From: VRUE01 sp036276735
GTDB taxonomy: Bacteria; Actinomycetota; Thermoleophilia; Solirubrobacterales; 70-9
Direction: 5' to 3'
Length of the DNA stretch: 64,000 nucleotides
Assembly: GCA_036276735.1 (NCBI GenBank)
Contig: DASUOH010000021.1
Location: forward strand, 1 to 64,000
Of this stretch, positions 9,015 to 16,541 are shown piece after piece (the first letter of the stretch is position 1; each line of letters starts with the position of its first letter). The position numbers and the translations under genes are program-made. Below the pieces are notes generated by a model. The model ran no database searches. It was not told where the DNA came from and saw only the letters and a list, made by a program, of their open reading frames with translations.

Positions 9015-9041
9015 AACCGGCCCGCTTTCGGCGGGCCGGTT
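9015..9041. terminator. Strong hairpin terminator between convergent genes
   Basis: AACCGGCCCGC, loop TTTCG, then GCGGGCCGGTT forms a perfect 11-bp stem 4 bp before the end of the minus-strand methyltransferase gene and about 180 bp after the plus-strand one. It can stop transcription from both sides, and would also end any RNA made from the tRNA-like region just upstream. Confidence 0.75.
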
Positions 9042-9044
9042 GTG

Positions 9045-9719
9045 TTAGGCGAAGGGAGACCGTGCGCTGAGCAGGTCGAGGCTGCCGAACGCGGTGCGGA
9101 AGCGGCCGTAGCGCTCGACCAGATCGAAACCCGCCTCTCGCAGCATCGCCGGGATGCGGCCGGCGCGGTGGTCGGCGGTACGGTCGAAGCCGTCGATCGC
9201 CTGGGCGACGAAGAAGGCGGCGCTCATCACCCGATCGTGCGGGGCGCCCCAGTCGGCGATCTGGAAGCTGCCGCCCGGCCTGAGAACGCGCCTCACCTCG
9301 CTCATCGCCTCGCGCTTCTGCTCGGGCAGCAGGTGGTGGAGGACCAGCGACATCGTCACCACGTCGGCGCTGTCGTCGGGCAGCGGCAGCTCCCCCGCCA
9401 GTCCCTCGCGCCACTCGACCGCCTCTGAGCCTGGCTTCGCTCGCGCCCGCGCGAGGATCTCCGGGTCGTCGTCGACTCCGATCAGCTCGGCGCCCGGGCG
9501 CGCCGCCGCCATCCCGAGCAGAAAGGTGCCCGTGGCGCAGCCGACGTCGACGACGGTGCCACCACCCCGCTCGGGCAGGGCCGCCCCGACCCGCTCGCGC
9601 ATCGCGGCGCGGAAGCGCCGTTCGCGCATCGTCAGCGCCAACACCGGATCGTAAATCCGCGAGAAGATCCGCCAGCGTGCGGCCGGGATGTAAGTGGGCT
9701 CCGCGCTCGCCTCCGCCAC
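9045..9719 (-). CDS. Class I SAM-dependent methyltransferase
   Basis: The 224-aa product has VVDVGCATGTFLLGMA (SAM motif I), ELIGVDDDPEILARAR (motif II acidic loop), DSADVVTMSLVLHHL (motif IV) and EVRRVLRPGGSFQIADWG. The core is complete and the length is typical for a single-domain enzyme. The start is a GTG at 9719, and no longer frame fits. It lies 7 bp from the 3' end of the tRNA-Lys gene, on the same strand and downstream of it. The substrate is unknown. It is a different subgroup from the methyltransferase at 7965. Confidence 0.85.
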   Translation of the reverse strand: MAEASAEPTYIPAARWRIFSRIYDPVLALTMRERRFRAAMRERVGAALPERGGGTVVDVGCATGTFLLGMAAARPGAELIGVDDDPEILARARAKPGSEAVEWREGLAGELPLPDDSADVVTMSLVLHHLLPEQKREAMSEVRRVLRPGGSFQIADWGAPHDRVMSAAFFVAQAIDGFDRTADHRAGRIPAMLREAGFDLVERYGRFRTAFGSLDLLSARSPFA

Positions 9720-9726
9720 TGAAGAA

Positions 9727-9800
9727 TGCCCCCGCCGGGATTCGAACCCGGGCCGCGCGGCTTAAAAGGCCGCCGCTCTAACCAACTGAGCTACAGGGGC
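9727..9800 (-). tRNA. tRNA-Lys (TTT)
   Basis: The minus strand folds as a full cloverleaf: acceptor GCCCCTG with CGGGGGC, D-arm GCTC...GAGC, anticodon stem GCGGC/GCCGC with loop CTTTTAA (anticodon TTT), T-arm CCGGG-TTCGAAT-CCCGG and discriminator A. The length is 74 nt. The 3' CCA is not encoded. Confidence 0.97.
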
Positions 9801-9841
9801 GCGGTGCCCATGGTAGAGGGCGGTGGCCGATCGGCGGCCGC

Positions 9842-10843
9842 TCAGGAAAGCTCCGGCAGGCCCTCGTCGGGGGTCGAGGCGACGGCGTGGGTGCGAAGCG
9901 GGATGCGGCCGGCACGGCGGGCGGCGTGGCCGGCCTCCACGGCTTGGCGCAGGGCGCTCGCCATCGCCGCCGGGTCGGCAGCGCCGAAGATCGAGCTGGC
10001 GGCCATCACCGCGTCGCAGCCCAGCTCGATCGCCTGCGCCGCGTCGGAGGCGGTGCCGACACCGGCGTCGAGGATGACCGGGACGCCGGCGCGCTCGGCG
10101 ATGATCGCCAGGTTGTAGGGGTTGCGGATGCCGGCGCCCGAGCCGATCGGCGAGCCGAGCGGCATCACCGCCGCGCAGCCGGCCTCCTCGAGGCGCCGCG
10201 CCAGGATCGGGTCGTCGTTGGTGTAGGGCAGGACCGTGAAGCCCTCGCCGACCAAGGTCTCGGCGGCGTCGAGCAGCTCGACCGCGTCCGGATAGAGCGT
10301 GCGGTCGTCGCCGATCACCTCGAGCTTGATCCAGTCGGTCTCGAGTGCCTCGCGGGCGAGCCGGGCGGTGCGCACGGCGTCGCGGGCGGTGAAGCAGCCG
10401 GCGGTATTGGGGAGGACGAAGAGGCCGAGCCGCTCGATCACGTCGAGGACGGAACCCTTGGCGGATGGGTCGACGCGGCGCAGGGCGACGGTGACGATCT
10501 CGGCGCCCGAAGCGATCAGCGCCTCCTCCATCTGCTCCAGCGAGCGGAAGCCGCCGGTGCCGGCGATCAGCCGCGAGGACCACTGGCGGCCGCCGAGCTC
10601 CCAGGTCTCGACCGCGCGGTCGGTCTCGCCGTCCGGGGCGCCGCCCTGGATCGCGGCGAGCACCTCGACCGCCTGGCCATCCGCAAGCGGGGTCGCCTCC
10701 CACCGCGAGCGCGGCACGACCTCGCCGTCGAGCGCGACCGCCACACCGCGCGCCTCCGCCGCGGCGCCGCTCTGGCGGACCGCGTCGGCGAGCGTCGCGC
10801 CGGCCGGCAGGTCGCGCGCCTCGCCGTTCAGCTCGATCCTCAT
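9842..10843 (-). CDS. thiG: ThiS-ThiG fusion: sulfur carrier protein joined to thiazole synthase
   Basis: Residues 1-68 are a ThiS-like ubiquitin fold (MRIELNGEARDLPAGATLAD...) ending in the diagnostic GG (AAIQGG). After a short linker the ThiG barrel begins at about residue 82 (WSSRLIAGTGGFRS). ThiG residues include WIKLEVIGDDRTLYPD (catalytic Lys) and VILDAGVGTASDAAQAIELGCDAV (phosphate loop). ThiG builds the thiazole of thiamine using sulfur from the ThiS thiocarboxylate. ThiS normally needs a free C-terminal GG, so the fusion implies cleavage or an altered chemistry. Such fusions are annotated in other bacteria. The gene overlaps thiO by 4 bp, downstream of the TPP riboswitch. Confidence 0.93.
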   Translation of the reverse strand: MRIELNGEARDLPAGATLADAVRQSGAAAEARGVAVALDGEVVPRSRWEATPLADGQAVEVLAAIQGGAPDGETDRAVETWELGGRQWSSRLIAGTGGFRSLEQMEEALIASGAEIVTVALRRVDPSAKGSVLDVIERLGLFVLPNTAGCFTARDAVRTARLAREALETDWIKLEVIGDDRTLYPDAVELLDAAETLVGEGFTVLPYTNDDPILARRLEEAGCAAVMPLGSPIGSGAGIRNPYNLAIIAERAGVPVILDAGVGTASDAAQAIELGCDAVMAASSIFGAADPAAMASALRQAVEAGHAARRAGRIPLRTHAVASTPDEGLPELS

Positions 10844-11931
10844 GCCGCCACCCCTGCCAGCTCGGCGGCGATCGACTCGGCGGCGAGCGGCGCCAGCAGG
10901 ATCCCGTTGCGGTAGTGGCCAGTCGCCCAGAGCAGGCCGTCGACCGGCGACGGCCCGGTCAGCGGCAGGTTGTCGGGAGTGCCGGGGCGCAGGGACGCCG
11001 CCGCTTCGACCAGCTCCATCTCGGCCACGTCGGGTAGCAGCCGGTAAGCCTCGCGCAGCAGCTCATGAACGCCGCCGGCGGTCACTGCCGTGTCGAAGCC
11101 CTGCTCCTCGACGGTCGCGCCGACGATCAGGCGGCCGTCGGGGCGGGGCACCAAGTAGACGCGCTCCGAGCAGACGATCCGCTCGCAGGGGGCGGCGCCG
11201 TCGCGCGAGTGCAGCTCGAGGATCTGTCCCTTGACGGGACGGACCGGCGGTCGTGCCGCTGCCGGCAGCCAGGCAGGGGCGCCCGACCAGGCGCCGCTGG
11301 AGAGGACGGTGGCAGGGGCCCGCAGCTCGGCGCCGGTCGCGGTCCGCACGCCGGCGATGCGCTCGCCATCGGTCAGGGCGGAGCTGACCTCGGTGCGGAA
11401 GCGCAGGTCGACGTCCTCCTCGGCGAGCGCCTTCAGCAGGCTCTCGGCCAGGGCGCGGGGGTCGACCGTCGCCTCGTCGGGCGCGTGGACGCCGCCGTTG
11501 AAGGACGGCGTGAGGCCGGGCTCCAGCTCGCGACAGCGGCGCGGCGGCAGCCACTCGGCGCCGAGCCCCAGCGAGCGCTGCAGCTCGTGGACCCGCCGCA
11601 GCTCCGCCGCCTCGTCGCGGTCGAGCGCGACGTGCAAGGCGCCGCGACGCTGGTAGCCGGTCGAGACACCGCTCGCCGCCTCCAGCTCGGCGACGAAAGC
11701 CGGATAGCGCTCGGCCGCCGCCAGGGTCAGCTTCAGCAGCTCCGGCTCGCCGAAGGCCAGCTCGCCGACCGGCGCCAGCATCCCGGCGGCGACGCGAGTG
11801 GCGCCGGCGGGCTGGGGCGCGCGGTCCAGCACGACCACCCGGGCGCCGCGCCGCGTCAGGCGCCAGGCGCACGAAAGGCCGATGACGCCGCCTCCGACGA
11901 CAACCACGTCGTAACTCTGCTGTTCGCTCAA
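10840..11931 (-). CDS. thiO: Glycine oxidase ThiO (FAD-dependent)
   Basis: This enzyme oxidises glycine to iminoglycine (dehydroglycine), a precursor of the thiamine thiazole. The 363-aa protein starts with the FAD dinucleotide loop VVVVGGGVIGLSCAWRL. Later it has PVKGQILEL, YLVPRPDGRLIVGATVEEQGFDT and the C-terminal ATGHYRNGILLAPL, all typical of ThiO. The frame extends upstream to an ATG at 11967, but that ATG is inside the conserved core of the TPP riboswitch. TTG 11931, with GGAGGCAAAG just before it, is therefore the likely start. The GGAGG is at the 3' edge of the riboswitch, consistent with ligand-controlled ribosome access. Confidence 0.92.
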   Translation of the reverse strand: MSEQQSYDVVVVGGGVIGLSCAWRLTRRGARVVVLDRAPQPAGATRVAAGMLAPVGELAFGEPELLKLTLAAAERYPAFVAELEAASGVSTGYQRRGALHVALDRDEAAELRRVHELQRSLGLGAEWLPPRRCRELEPGLTPSFNGGVHAPDEATVDPRALAESLLKALAEEDVDLRFRTEVSSALTDGERIAGVRTATGAELRAPATVLSSGAWSGAPAWLPAAARPPVRPVKGQILELHSRDGAAPCERIVCSERVYLVPRPDGRLIVGATVEEQGFDTAVTAGGVHELLREAYRLLPDVAEMELVEAAASLRPGTPDNLPLTGPSPVDGLLWATGHYRNGILLAPLAAESIAAELAGVAA

Positions 11932-11936
11932 CTTTG

Positions 11937-12025
11937 CCTCCGCCGGCATTACCCGGATCAGGTCCATACGGTCGGCGGCGCCTTAGCCGCCCTCTCAGCC
12001 CGTGCGCTGTCAGGCTCCCGTCATC
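11937..12025 (-). promoter_or_regulatory. TPP riboswitch (THI box)
   Basis: Read on the minus strand, the segment contains GGGAGCC, then GGGCTGAGAGGG, a GC-rich variable stem, and GACCTGATCCGGGTAATGCC with GGCGGAGG. The CTGAGA and CCTGATCnGGnTAATGCC blocks are the invariant core of thiamine-pyrophosphate riboswitches. It lies directly before thiO and thiS-thiG. The ribosome site GGAGG is at its 3' border, so control is probably at translation initiation, with TPP shutting the operon off. Confidence 0.95.
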
Positions 12026-12055
12026 TCCGATGGTACTGCGAGGGATAATCGGCGC

Positions 12056-12742
12056 ATGAGCCTGGCACGACCCGAGGGCGCCGGTCCGCTGCGCCGCGAG
12101 CGCCTGCGGACCGCTCGCCTCTACTTCGTCTGCGAGGCGATGCCGCGCGGCGAGGGCCCCGAGTCGCTGCTGCGGGCGGCGCTGGCCGGCGGCGTGGACA
12201 TCGTCCAGCTGCGCGACAAGGAGCTCGACCGCGACCTGGTAGAGCGCTCGGCGCGCACCTTCCGCCGCCTCTGCGACACCCACAGCGTCCCCTTCATCGT
12301 CAACGACGATCCCTACCTGGCCCGCTCCTGCGGCGCCGACGGCGTCCACGTCGGTCAGGACGACATGCCGCCAGAGGAGGCGCGCGACGTACTTGGCGCC
12401 GACGCGATCGTCGGTCTTTCCACGCACTCTCCGGAGCAGCTCGCGGCGGCGGCCGCGGCGCCGGTCGACTACATCAGCGCGGGGCCGATCTGGGAGACGC
12501 CGACCAAAGAGGGCCGGGCCGGAGTCGGGCTCGACTATGTCGAGCACGCCGCCGCCCACGCGCCCCACCCCTTCTTCGCGATCGGCGGCATCGACGCCTC
12601 GAACGCCCCCGCGGTAATCGCGGCCGGGGCGCGGCGGCTCTGCGTCGTGCGCGCGATCCGCGATGCCGACGACCCACAGGCCGCGGCGGAAGCGCTGCGT
12701 CGCGCGCTGGCGCCGGTAGGCGAGGCGGCTCCCGGTGGCTGA
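12056..12742 (+). CDS. thiE: Thiamine-phosphate synthase
   Basis: This enzyme joins HMP-PP and the thiazole phosphate to give thiamine phosphate. The 228-aa TIM barrel has VDIVQLRDKELD (pyrophosphate-binding region), PFIVNDDPYLARSCGADGVHVGQDD, VGLSTHS and YISAGPIWETPTKEGRAGVGLD, and ends with FFAIGGIDASNAPAVIAAGARRLCVVRAI. ATG 12056 is preferred over an open frame reaching 12002, which lies in the TPP riboswitch region of the other strand. GATAAT stands 6 bp before the ATG, so a leaderless transcript is possible. It is divergent from thiO and overlaps the next gene by 8 bp. Confidence 0.95.
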   Translation: MSLARPEGAGPLRRERLRTARLYFVCEAMPRGEGPESLLRAALAGGVDIVQLRDKELDRDLVERSARTFRRLCDTHSVPFIVNDDPYLARSCGADGVHVGQDDMPPEEARDVLGADAIVGLSTHSPEQLAAAAAAPVDYISAGPIWETPTKEGRAGVGLDYVEHAAAHAPHPFFAIGGIDASNAPAVIAAGARRLCVVRAIRDADDPQAAAEALRRALAPVGEAAPGG

Positions 12743-13253
12743 GCGCCCTCGAAAGCGCAAGCGGCGCGGCGGCGGCGGGTCGAGCGGCTCGAATGACCCC
12801 ACCCCCCGCGAGCGGATGGAGCGTGGCTATGCGCGCGCCGAGCAGCGCAACCAGGAAGCCCGCGAGGCGCTCGATCCGCTCGCCGAAGGCGAACGTCCGA
12901 CCGTCGTCACGATTGGCGCCGTCATCTCCGCCGCGATCGCCGTCTCGATCGTCGTCGGCTACCTCGTCGGCACCGAGGTCGACGGCGAGAAACCGCCGCT
13001 GCCGCAGGTCCTGGCGCCCACCCTGCTGATGGGCGTAATGGCCTGGGGCATGTGGCACGCCCGCTACTGGGCGGTGCTCGGCTTCCAGATGCTGCTCGTC
13101 CTCGTCCTCTTCAGCACTTTCTTTGGCTTGGTGCTGTTCAGCGCCGACGCTCCTCAGATCCTCGCGACCCTGGCGCTCCTGGCCGGCGCGGGGACGCTCT
13201 TCTTCTTCATGGTCAAGGCGATGGCGCGAATCCAGATGCCCACGCGCGACTGA
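12735..13253 (+). CDS. Small membrane protein with basic N-terminus, unknown function
   Basis: The 172-aa protein has a strongly basic, Gly/Ser-rich N-terminus (RKRKRRGGGG), a charged helical stretch, then about four hydrophobic segments from residue 55 onward (VTIGAVISAAIAVSIVVGYL, VLAPTLLMGVMAWGM, VLGFQMLLVLVLFSTFFGLVL and ILATLALLAGAGTLFFFMV). GTG 12735 overlaps thiE by 8 bp, so it is probably translated from the thiE message. I do not recognise the family, and a role in thiamine metabolism would be speculation. Confidence 0.75.
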   Translation: MAERPRKRKRRGGGGSSGSNDPTPRERMERGYARAEQRNQEAREALDPLAEGERPTVVTIGAVISAAIAVSIVVGYLVGTEVDGEKPPLPQVLAPTLLMGVMAWGMWHARYWAVLGFQMLLVLVLFSTFFGLVLFSADAPQILATLALLAGAGTLFFFMVKAMARIQMPTRD

Positions 13254-13260
13254 CCGGACC

Positions 13261-13309
13261 GTTCCAGTGCGACTTATGGTCGCTATGCGCACATAAATCG
13301 CACCGGAAC
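13261..13309. promoter_or_regulatory. 49-bp quasi-palindrome upstream of the PDH operon
   Basis: The 18-bp arms 13261-13278 and 13292-13309 are reverse complements except for two positions, around a 13-bp spacer. Core halves are GTGCGA-n-TTATG and CATAA-n-TCGCAC. No T-run follows, so a regulator-binding site for the lpd-pdh operon fits better than an intrinsic terminator for the gene that ends at 13253. Either reading is possible. Confidence 0.5.
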
Positions 13310-13331
13310 CCGCTTCTATAGGCTGGCTTCC

Positions 13332-14699
13332 TTGGCCGATTCTTTCGACACGATCGTCATCGGCGGCGGCCCAGGCGGCTACGTCGCCGCGATCCGCTCG
13401 GCGCAGCTCGGTCGCAAGACGGCGGTAGTCGAGCGCGACAAACCCGGTGGCCGCTGCCTCAACTACGCCTGCATCCCGGCCAAGACGATCCTCCGCACCG
13501 CCGACGTCTACGACGAGGCGACCAACAGCGCCGAGCTCGGGGTCAAGGTCGAGGGCGCCTCGCTCGACTGGGAGGCCCTGCAGGCGCGCCGCGCCGCGGT
13601 CTCCGAATCGCTCTCCGGCGGCGTGAAGATGCTCTGGGACAAAAACAAGGTGAGCTGGATCGAGGGCGAGGGTTCGCTGACCGCCGATGGCAACGTCAAG
13701 GTCGGCGACGAGGTCTATGACGCCGGCGCTGTTGTCCTCGCCACCGGCTCGGTGGCGCTGCCGATCCCCGGCACCGAGTTCGGCGGCCGAGTCCTCGACA
13801 CCTGGGGCGCCTGGTCGCTCTCCGAGCGTCCCGGCAAAATCGCCGTGGTCGGGGCGGGCGCCTCGGGCTGCGAGATCGCCTCCGCCTACGCGCGCTTCGG
13901 AACCGAGGTACTGCTGATCGAGATGCTTGAACAGATCCTGCCGGCCGAGGACAAGGACATGGCGCGGGTGGTCGAGCGCACTTTCAAAAAGCAGGGGATC
14001 ACGATTTCCACCGGCACGCCGGTCGAGAACGTCGAGGCCGGCGAGGGCTCGGTCAAGTTCACCTACGGCGGCGAGTCGGCCGAGGTCGACTACCTCTGCA
14101 TCGCCGGCGGTCGGGGGCCCGACGTCGAGGGGCTCAACCTCGAGGAGGCCGGCGTCAAGCTGACCGACCGGGGCAAAGTCGAGGTCGACGAGTACGGGCG
14201 CACCGCGAACCAGAAGGTCTACGCAATCGGCGACCTGGTCAATGCCAAGGCGCTGGCCCACAAGGCCTCAGAGGAGGGTGTGGTCGCGGTCGAGCATGCC
14301 GCCGGGGCCGAGACGCATCCTGTCAACCAGGACCTGGTCGCCGGCGCGACCTTCTGCCAGCCCCAGGTCGCCAGCGTCGGGCTGACCGAGGCCGCCGCCA
14401 AGGAGGCCGGCCACGACGTCAAGGTCGGCAAACTGAAGCTCGGCGGGGTCGGCGCCGCGACCGTCTACGACGACAAAGACGGGCTGGTCAAGCTGGTCGT
14501 CGACGCGAAGTACGGGGAGATCCTCGGCGCCCACATCGTCGGCAACCGGGCCTGCGACATGATCGCCGAGCTGGTCGCGACGATGGCGCTGGAGGGCGGC
14601 TACCAGGAGCTGGCGCGAATCGTCCACCCCCACCCGACGATCTCCGAGGCGATCTTGGACGCCGCCCGAGCCGTAGACGGCTGGGCGACGCACGCGTAG
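13332..14699 (+). CDS. lpd: Dihydrolipoyl dehydrogenase (E3)
   Basis: E3 reoxidises the dihydrolipoyl group of the E2 subunit using FAD and NAD+. The 455-aa protein has the FAD loop TIVIGGGPGGYVAAIRSAQLG, the redox pair in GGRCLNYACIPAK (the Cys-x4-Cys of this family), a second nucleotide loop IAVVGAGASGCEIASAYARFG, YAIGDL and the C-terminal active-site His in RIVHPHPTISE. The start is TTG 13332, giving MADSFDTIVIGGG. It is the first gene of a unit with the E1 and E2 genes, so it most likely serves pyruvate dehydrogenase. Confidence 0.95.
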   Translation: MADSFDTIVIGGGPGGYVAAIRSAQLGRKTAVVERDKPGGRCLNYACIPAKTILRTADVYDEATNSAELGVKVEGASLDWEALQARRAAVSESLSGGVKMLWDKNKVSWIEGEGSLTADGNVKVGDEVYDAGAVVLATGSVALPIPGTEFGGRVLDTWGAWSLSERPGKIAVVGAGASGCEIASAYARFGTEVLLIEMLEQILPAEDKDMARVVERTFKKQGITISTGTPVENVEAGEGSVKFTYGGESAEVDYLCIAGGRGPDVEGLNLEEAGVKLTDRGKVEVDEYGRTANQKVYAIGDLVNAKALAHKASEEGVVAVEHAAGAETHPVNQDLVAGATFCQPQVASVGLTEAAAKEAGHDVKVGKLKLGGVGAATVYDDKDGLVKLVVDAKYGEILGAHIVGNRACDMIAELVATMALEGGYQELARIVHPHPTISEAILDAARAVDGWATHA

Positions 14700-14717
14700 G
14701 AAGGCGGCGACGTACGC

Positions 14718-15305
14718 GTGAGCGAGCGGGCCACCTTCTACTTCGACCTGGGCTCCCCCTACGCCTACCTGACCGCGGAGCGGATCAGCGGGCTCTTCGC
14801 CGAGGCGGAGCTGGAGCAGCCGGAGTGGCAGCCGATCCTGCTCGGCGGACTGTTCCAGCGCTTCGGCCGGGACTCGTGGGCGAACGGGCCGGGACGGGCC
14901 GACGGCATCGCCGAGGTGGAGCGGCGCGCCGCCGAGTACGGGCTGCCGCCGCTCGTCTGGCCGCAGCCGTGGCCCGGCAACACGCTCGGCGCGATGCGCG
15001 TCGCCACCTTCGCCAAGCAGACCGGCCGCACCGTCTCCTTCGCCCTCTCCGCCTTCCGTCAGGCCTTCGCCGCTGGCCGCGACCTGACCAAGCCCGAGAA
15101 CGTCCTGATCGCCGCCGCCGCCTGCGAGCTGCATCCCAACGCGGTCGAGAAAGCGGTCGGGACGGCGTCGGTCAAGGACGCGCTGCGCGAGGCGACCGAC
15201 CGAGCCGCCGAGCTGGGCGTCGTCGGCGTCCCCTCCCTCGTCGTCGACGACGAGGTCTTCTGGGGGGACGACCGCTTGGAGGAGGCGGTCGTCGCGGCGA
15301 GCTAA
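14718..15305 (+). CDS. 2-hydroxychromene-2-carboxylate isomerase-like, DsbA family
   Basis: The 195-aa product starts ATFYFDLGSPYAYLTAERI, the S-P-Y motif of HCCA isomerases (kappa-class GST/DsbA thioredoxin fold), where the Ser activates glutathione or another thiol. It ends LGVVGVPSLVVDDEVFWGDDRLEE, the cis-Pro region and the substrate-side motif of the family. The family isomerises aromatic breakdown intermediates, but many members have unknown substrates. It sits between lpd and the E1 alpha gene, 18 bp and 9 bp from them, which is an unusual place. GTG start. Confidence 0.85.
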   Translation: MSERATFYFDLGSPYAYLTAERISGLFAEAELEQPEWQPILLGGLFQRFGRDSWANGPGRADGIAEVERRAAEYGLPPLVWPQPWPGNTLGAMRVATFAKQTGRTVSFALSAFRQAFAAGRDLTKPENVLIAAAACELHPNAVEKAVGTASVKDALREATDRAAELGVVGVPSLVVDDEVFWGDDRLEEAVVAAS

Positions 15306-15314
15306 GGTCAGGTC

Positions 15315-16541
15315 GTGGCCGATCTGCCCGACGCCAGCACCTGTTACGAGCTGCTCGCGCGGATGACGACGATCCGGCGCTTCGAGGAGGAGGCCGGGCG
15401 TCAGTACCAGCGGGCCAAAGCCGGCGGCTTCCTGCACCTGGGGATCGGCGAGGAGGCGACGATCGTCGGCACGACCTCGGTGATGCGCGACGAGGACTAC
15501 CTGATCGGCGCCTACCGCACGCACGGCCACGCGATTGCCCGCGGCACCGACCCGAAGCGGGTGATGGCCGAGCTGTTCGGCCGCGTCGACGGCACCAGCG
15601 GCGGCCGCGGCGGCTCGATGCACGTATTCGACGCCGAGCAGCGCTTCATGGGCGGCTACGGGATAGTCGGCGGCAGCTTGCCGATCGCCGCGGGGCTGGC
15701 GCTCGCCTCCGACTACCGCTCCGAAGACAGCGTCACGGTCTGCATGTTCGGCGACGGGGCCTCGAATACCGGCAACTTCGGCGAGACGATGAACCTGGCG
15801 GCGCTCTGGAGCCTGCCGGTGCTCTTCATGGTCGAGAACAACCTCTACGGGATGGGGACCTCGGTCGAGCGCCACTCCGCCCAGACCGACCTCTCCAAGA
15901 AGGCGGAGGGCTACGGCGTGCCGGGCGAGCGGGTCGACGGCATGGACGTGATCGCGGTGCGCGAGGCGGTCGCCGAGGGGATCCGGGTGGCGCGCGAGGA
16001 ACGCCGGCCGACCCTGCTCGAGGCCTTCACCTACCGCTACAAAGGACACTCGGCCGCCGACCCGGAGGTCTACCGCGAGCGCGACGAGGTCGAGGAGTGG
16101 CAGCGCAAAGACCCGCTTGAGACCTTCGCGCGGCGCTGCGTCGAGGCGGGGGTGCTCGGCGAGCGCGAGGTGGAGGAGACGCGCGAGAAGGCAGAGGCCG
16201 CCGTGCGCGAGGCGGTCGAGTTCGCCGACGGCTCGCCCGAGCCGGCGCTCGACACCCTCTACGAGAACCTCTACGTGATCGAGGGCGCCGGCTGGTACGC
16301 GGTCGACGAGCGCAGTCCCGAGCCGCACCGCGGCGAGGAGGAGGGATCGATGCCCGAGGCGGCGCGCGAGCTGGCCGAGGCGGGCGCCGCCTACGCCGGC
16401 CAGCCGGACGGGCCACGTCCCCAGACCAGGCCGAATCCAGCCGAGGACGGCGACGCCCAGGAGGGCTCGGAGCCCGAGGTGGCGGCCGCGCGGGAGGACG
16501 ACGAGGCCGAGGTCGGCACCGAGCCCGAGGGGAGCGACTGA
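15315..16541 (+). CDS. pdhA: Pyruvate dehydrogenase E1 component, alpha subunit
   Basis: E1 decarboxylates pyruvate with thiamine diphosphate. The thiamine-binding segment runs from FGDGASNTGNFGETMNLAAL to VENNLYGMGT. YRTHGHAIARG, GGRGGSMHVF and the conserved loop YRYKGHSAADPEVYR are present. The product is 408 aa, about 70-80 longer than usual. The extra C-terminus from about residue 335 is acidic and low in complexity (Glu, Pro, Ala), probably disordered. GTG 15315. Its stop shares one base with the ATG of the beta gene. A branched-chain E1 is the main alternative, but the nearby lipoate genes and E2 favour pyruvate. Confidence 0.9.
   Translation: MADLPDASTCYELLARMTTIRRFEEEAGRQYQRAKAGGFLHLGIGEEATIVGTTSVMRDEDYLIGAYRTHGHAIARGTDPKRVMAELFGRVDGTSGGRGGSMHVFDAEQRFMGGYGIVGGSLPIAAGLALASDYRSEDSVTVCMFGDGASNTGNFGETMNLAALWSLPVLFMVENNLYGMGTSVERHSAQTDLSKKAEGYGVPGERVDGMDVIAVREAVAEGIRVAREERRPTLLEAFTYRYKGHSAADPEVYRERDEVEEWQRKDPLETFARRCVEAGVLGEREVEETREKAEAAVREAVEFADGSPEPALDTLYENLYVIEGAGWYAVDERSPEPHRGEEEGSMPEAARELAEAGAAYAGQPDGPRPQTRPNPAEDGDAQEGSEPEVAAAREDDEAEVGTEPEGSD

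Noticed and set aside
8886..9041. tmRNA or selenocysteine tRNA at the tRNA-like sequence
   Set aside because: There is no tag-peptide frame or second half for a tmRNA, and no 8-bp acceptor, long variable arm or TCA loop as in tRNA-Sec.
11932..11967. ATG 11967 as the start of thiO
   Set aside because: It lies within the invariant core of the TPP riboswitch; the family N-terminus begins after TTG 11931.
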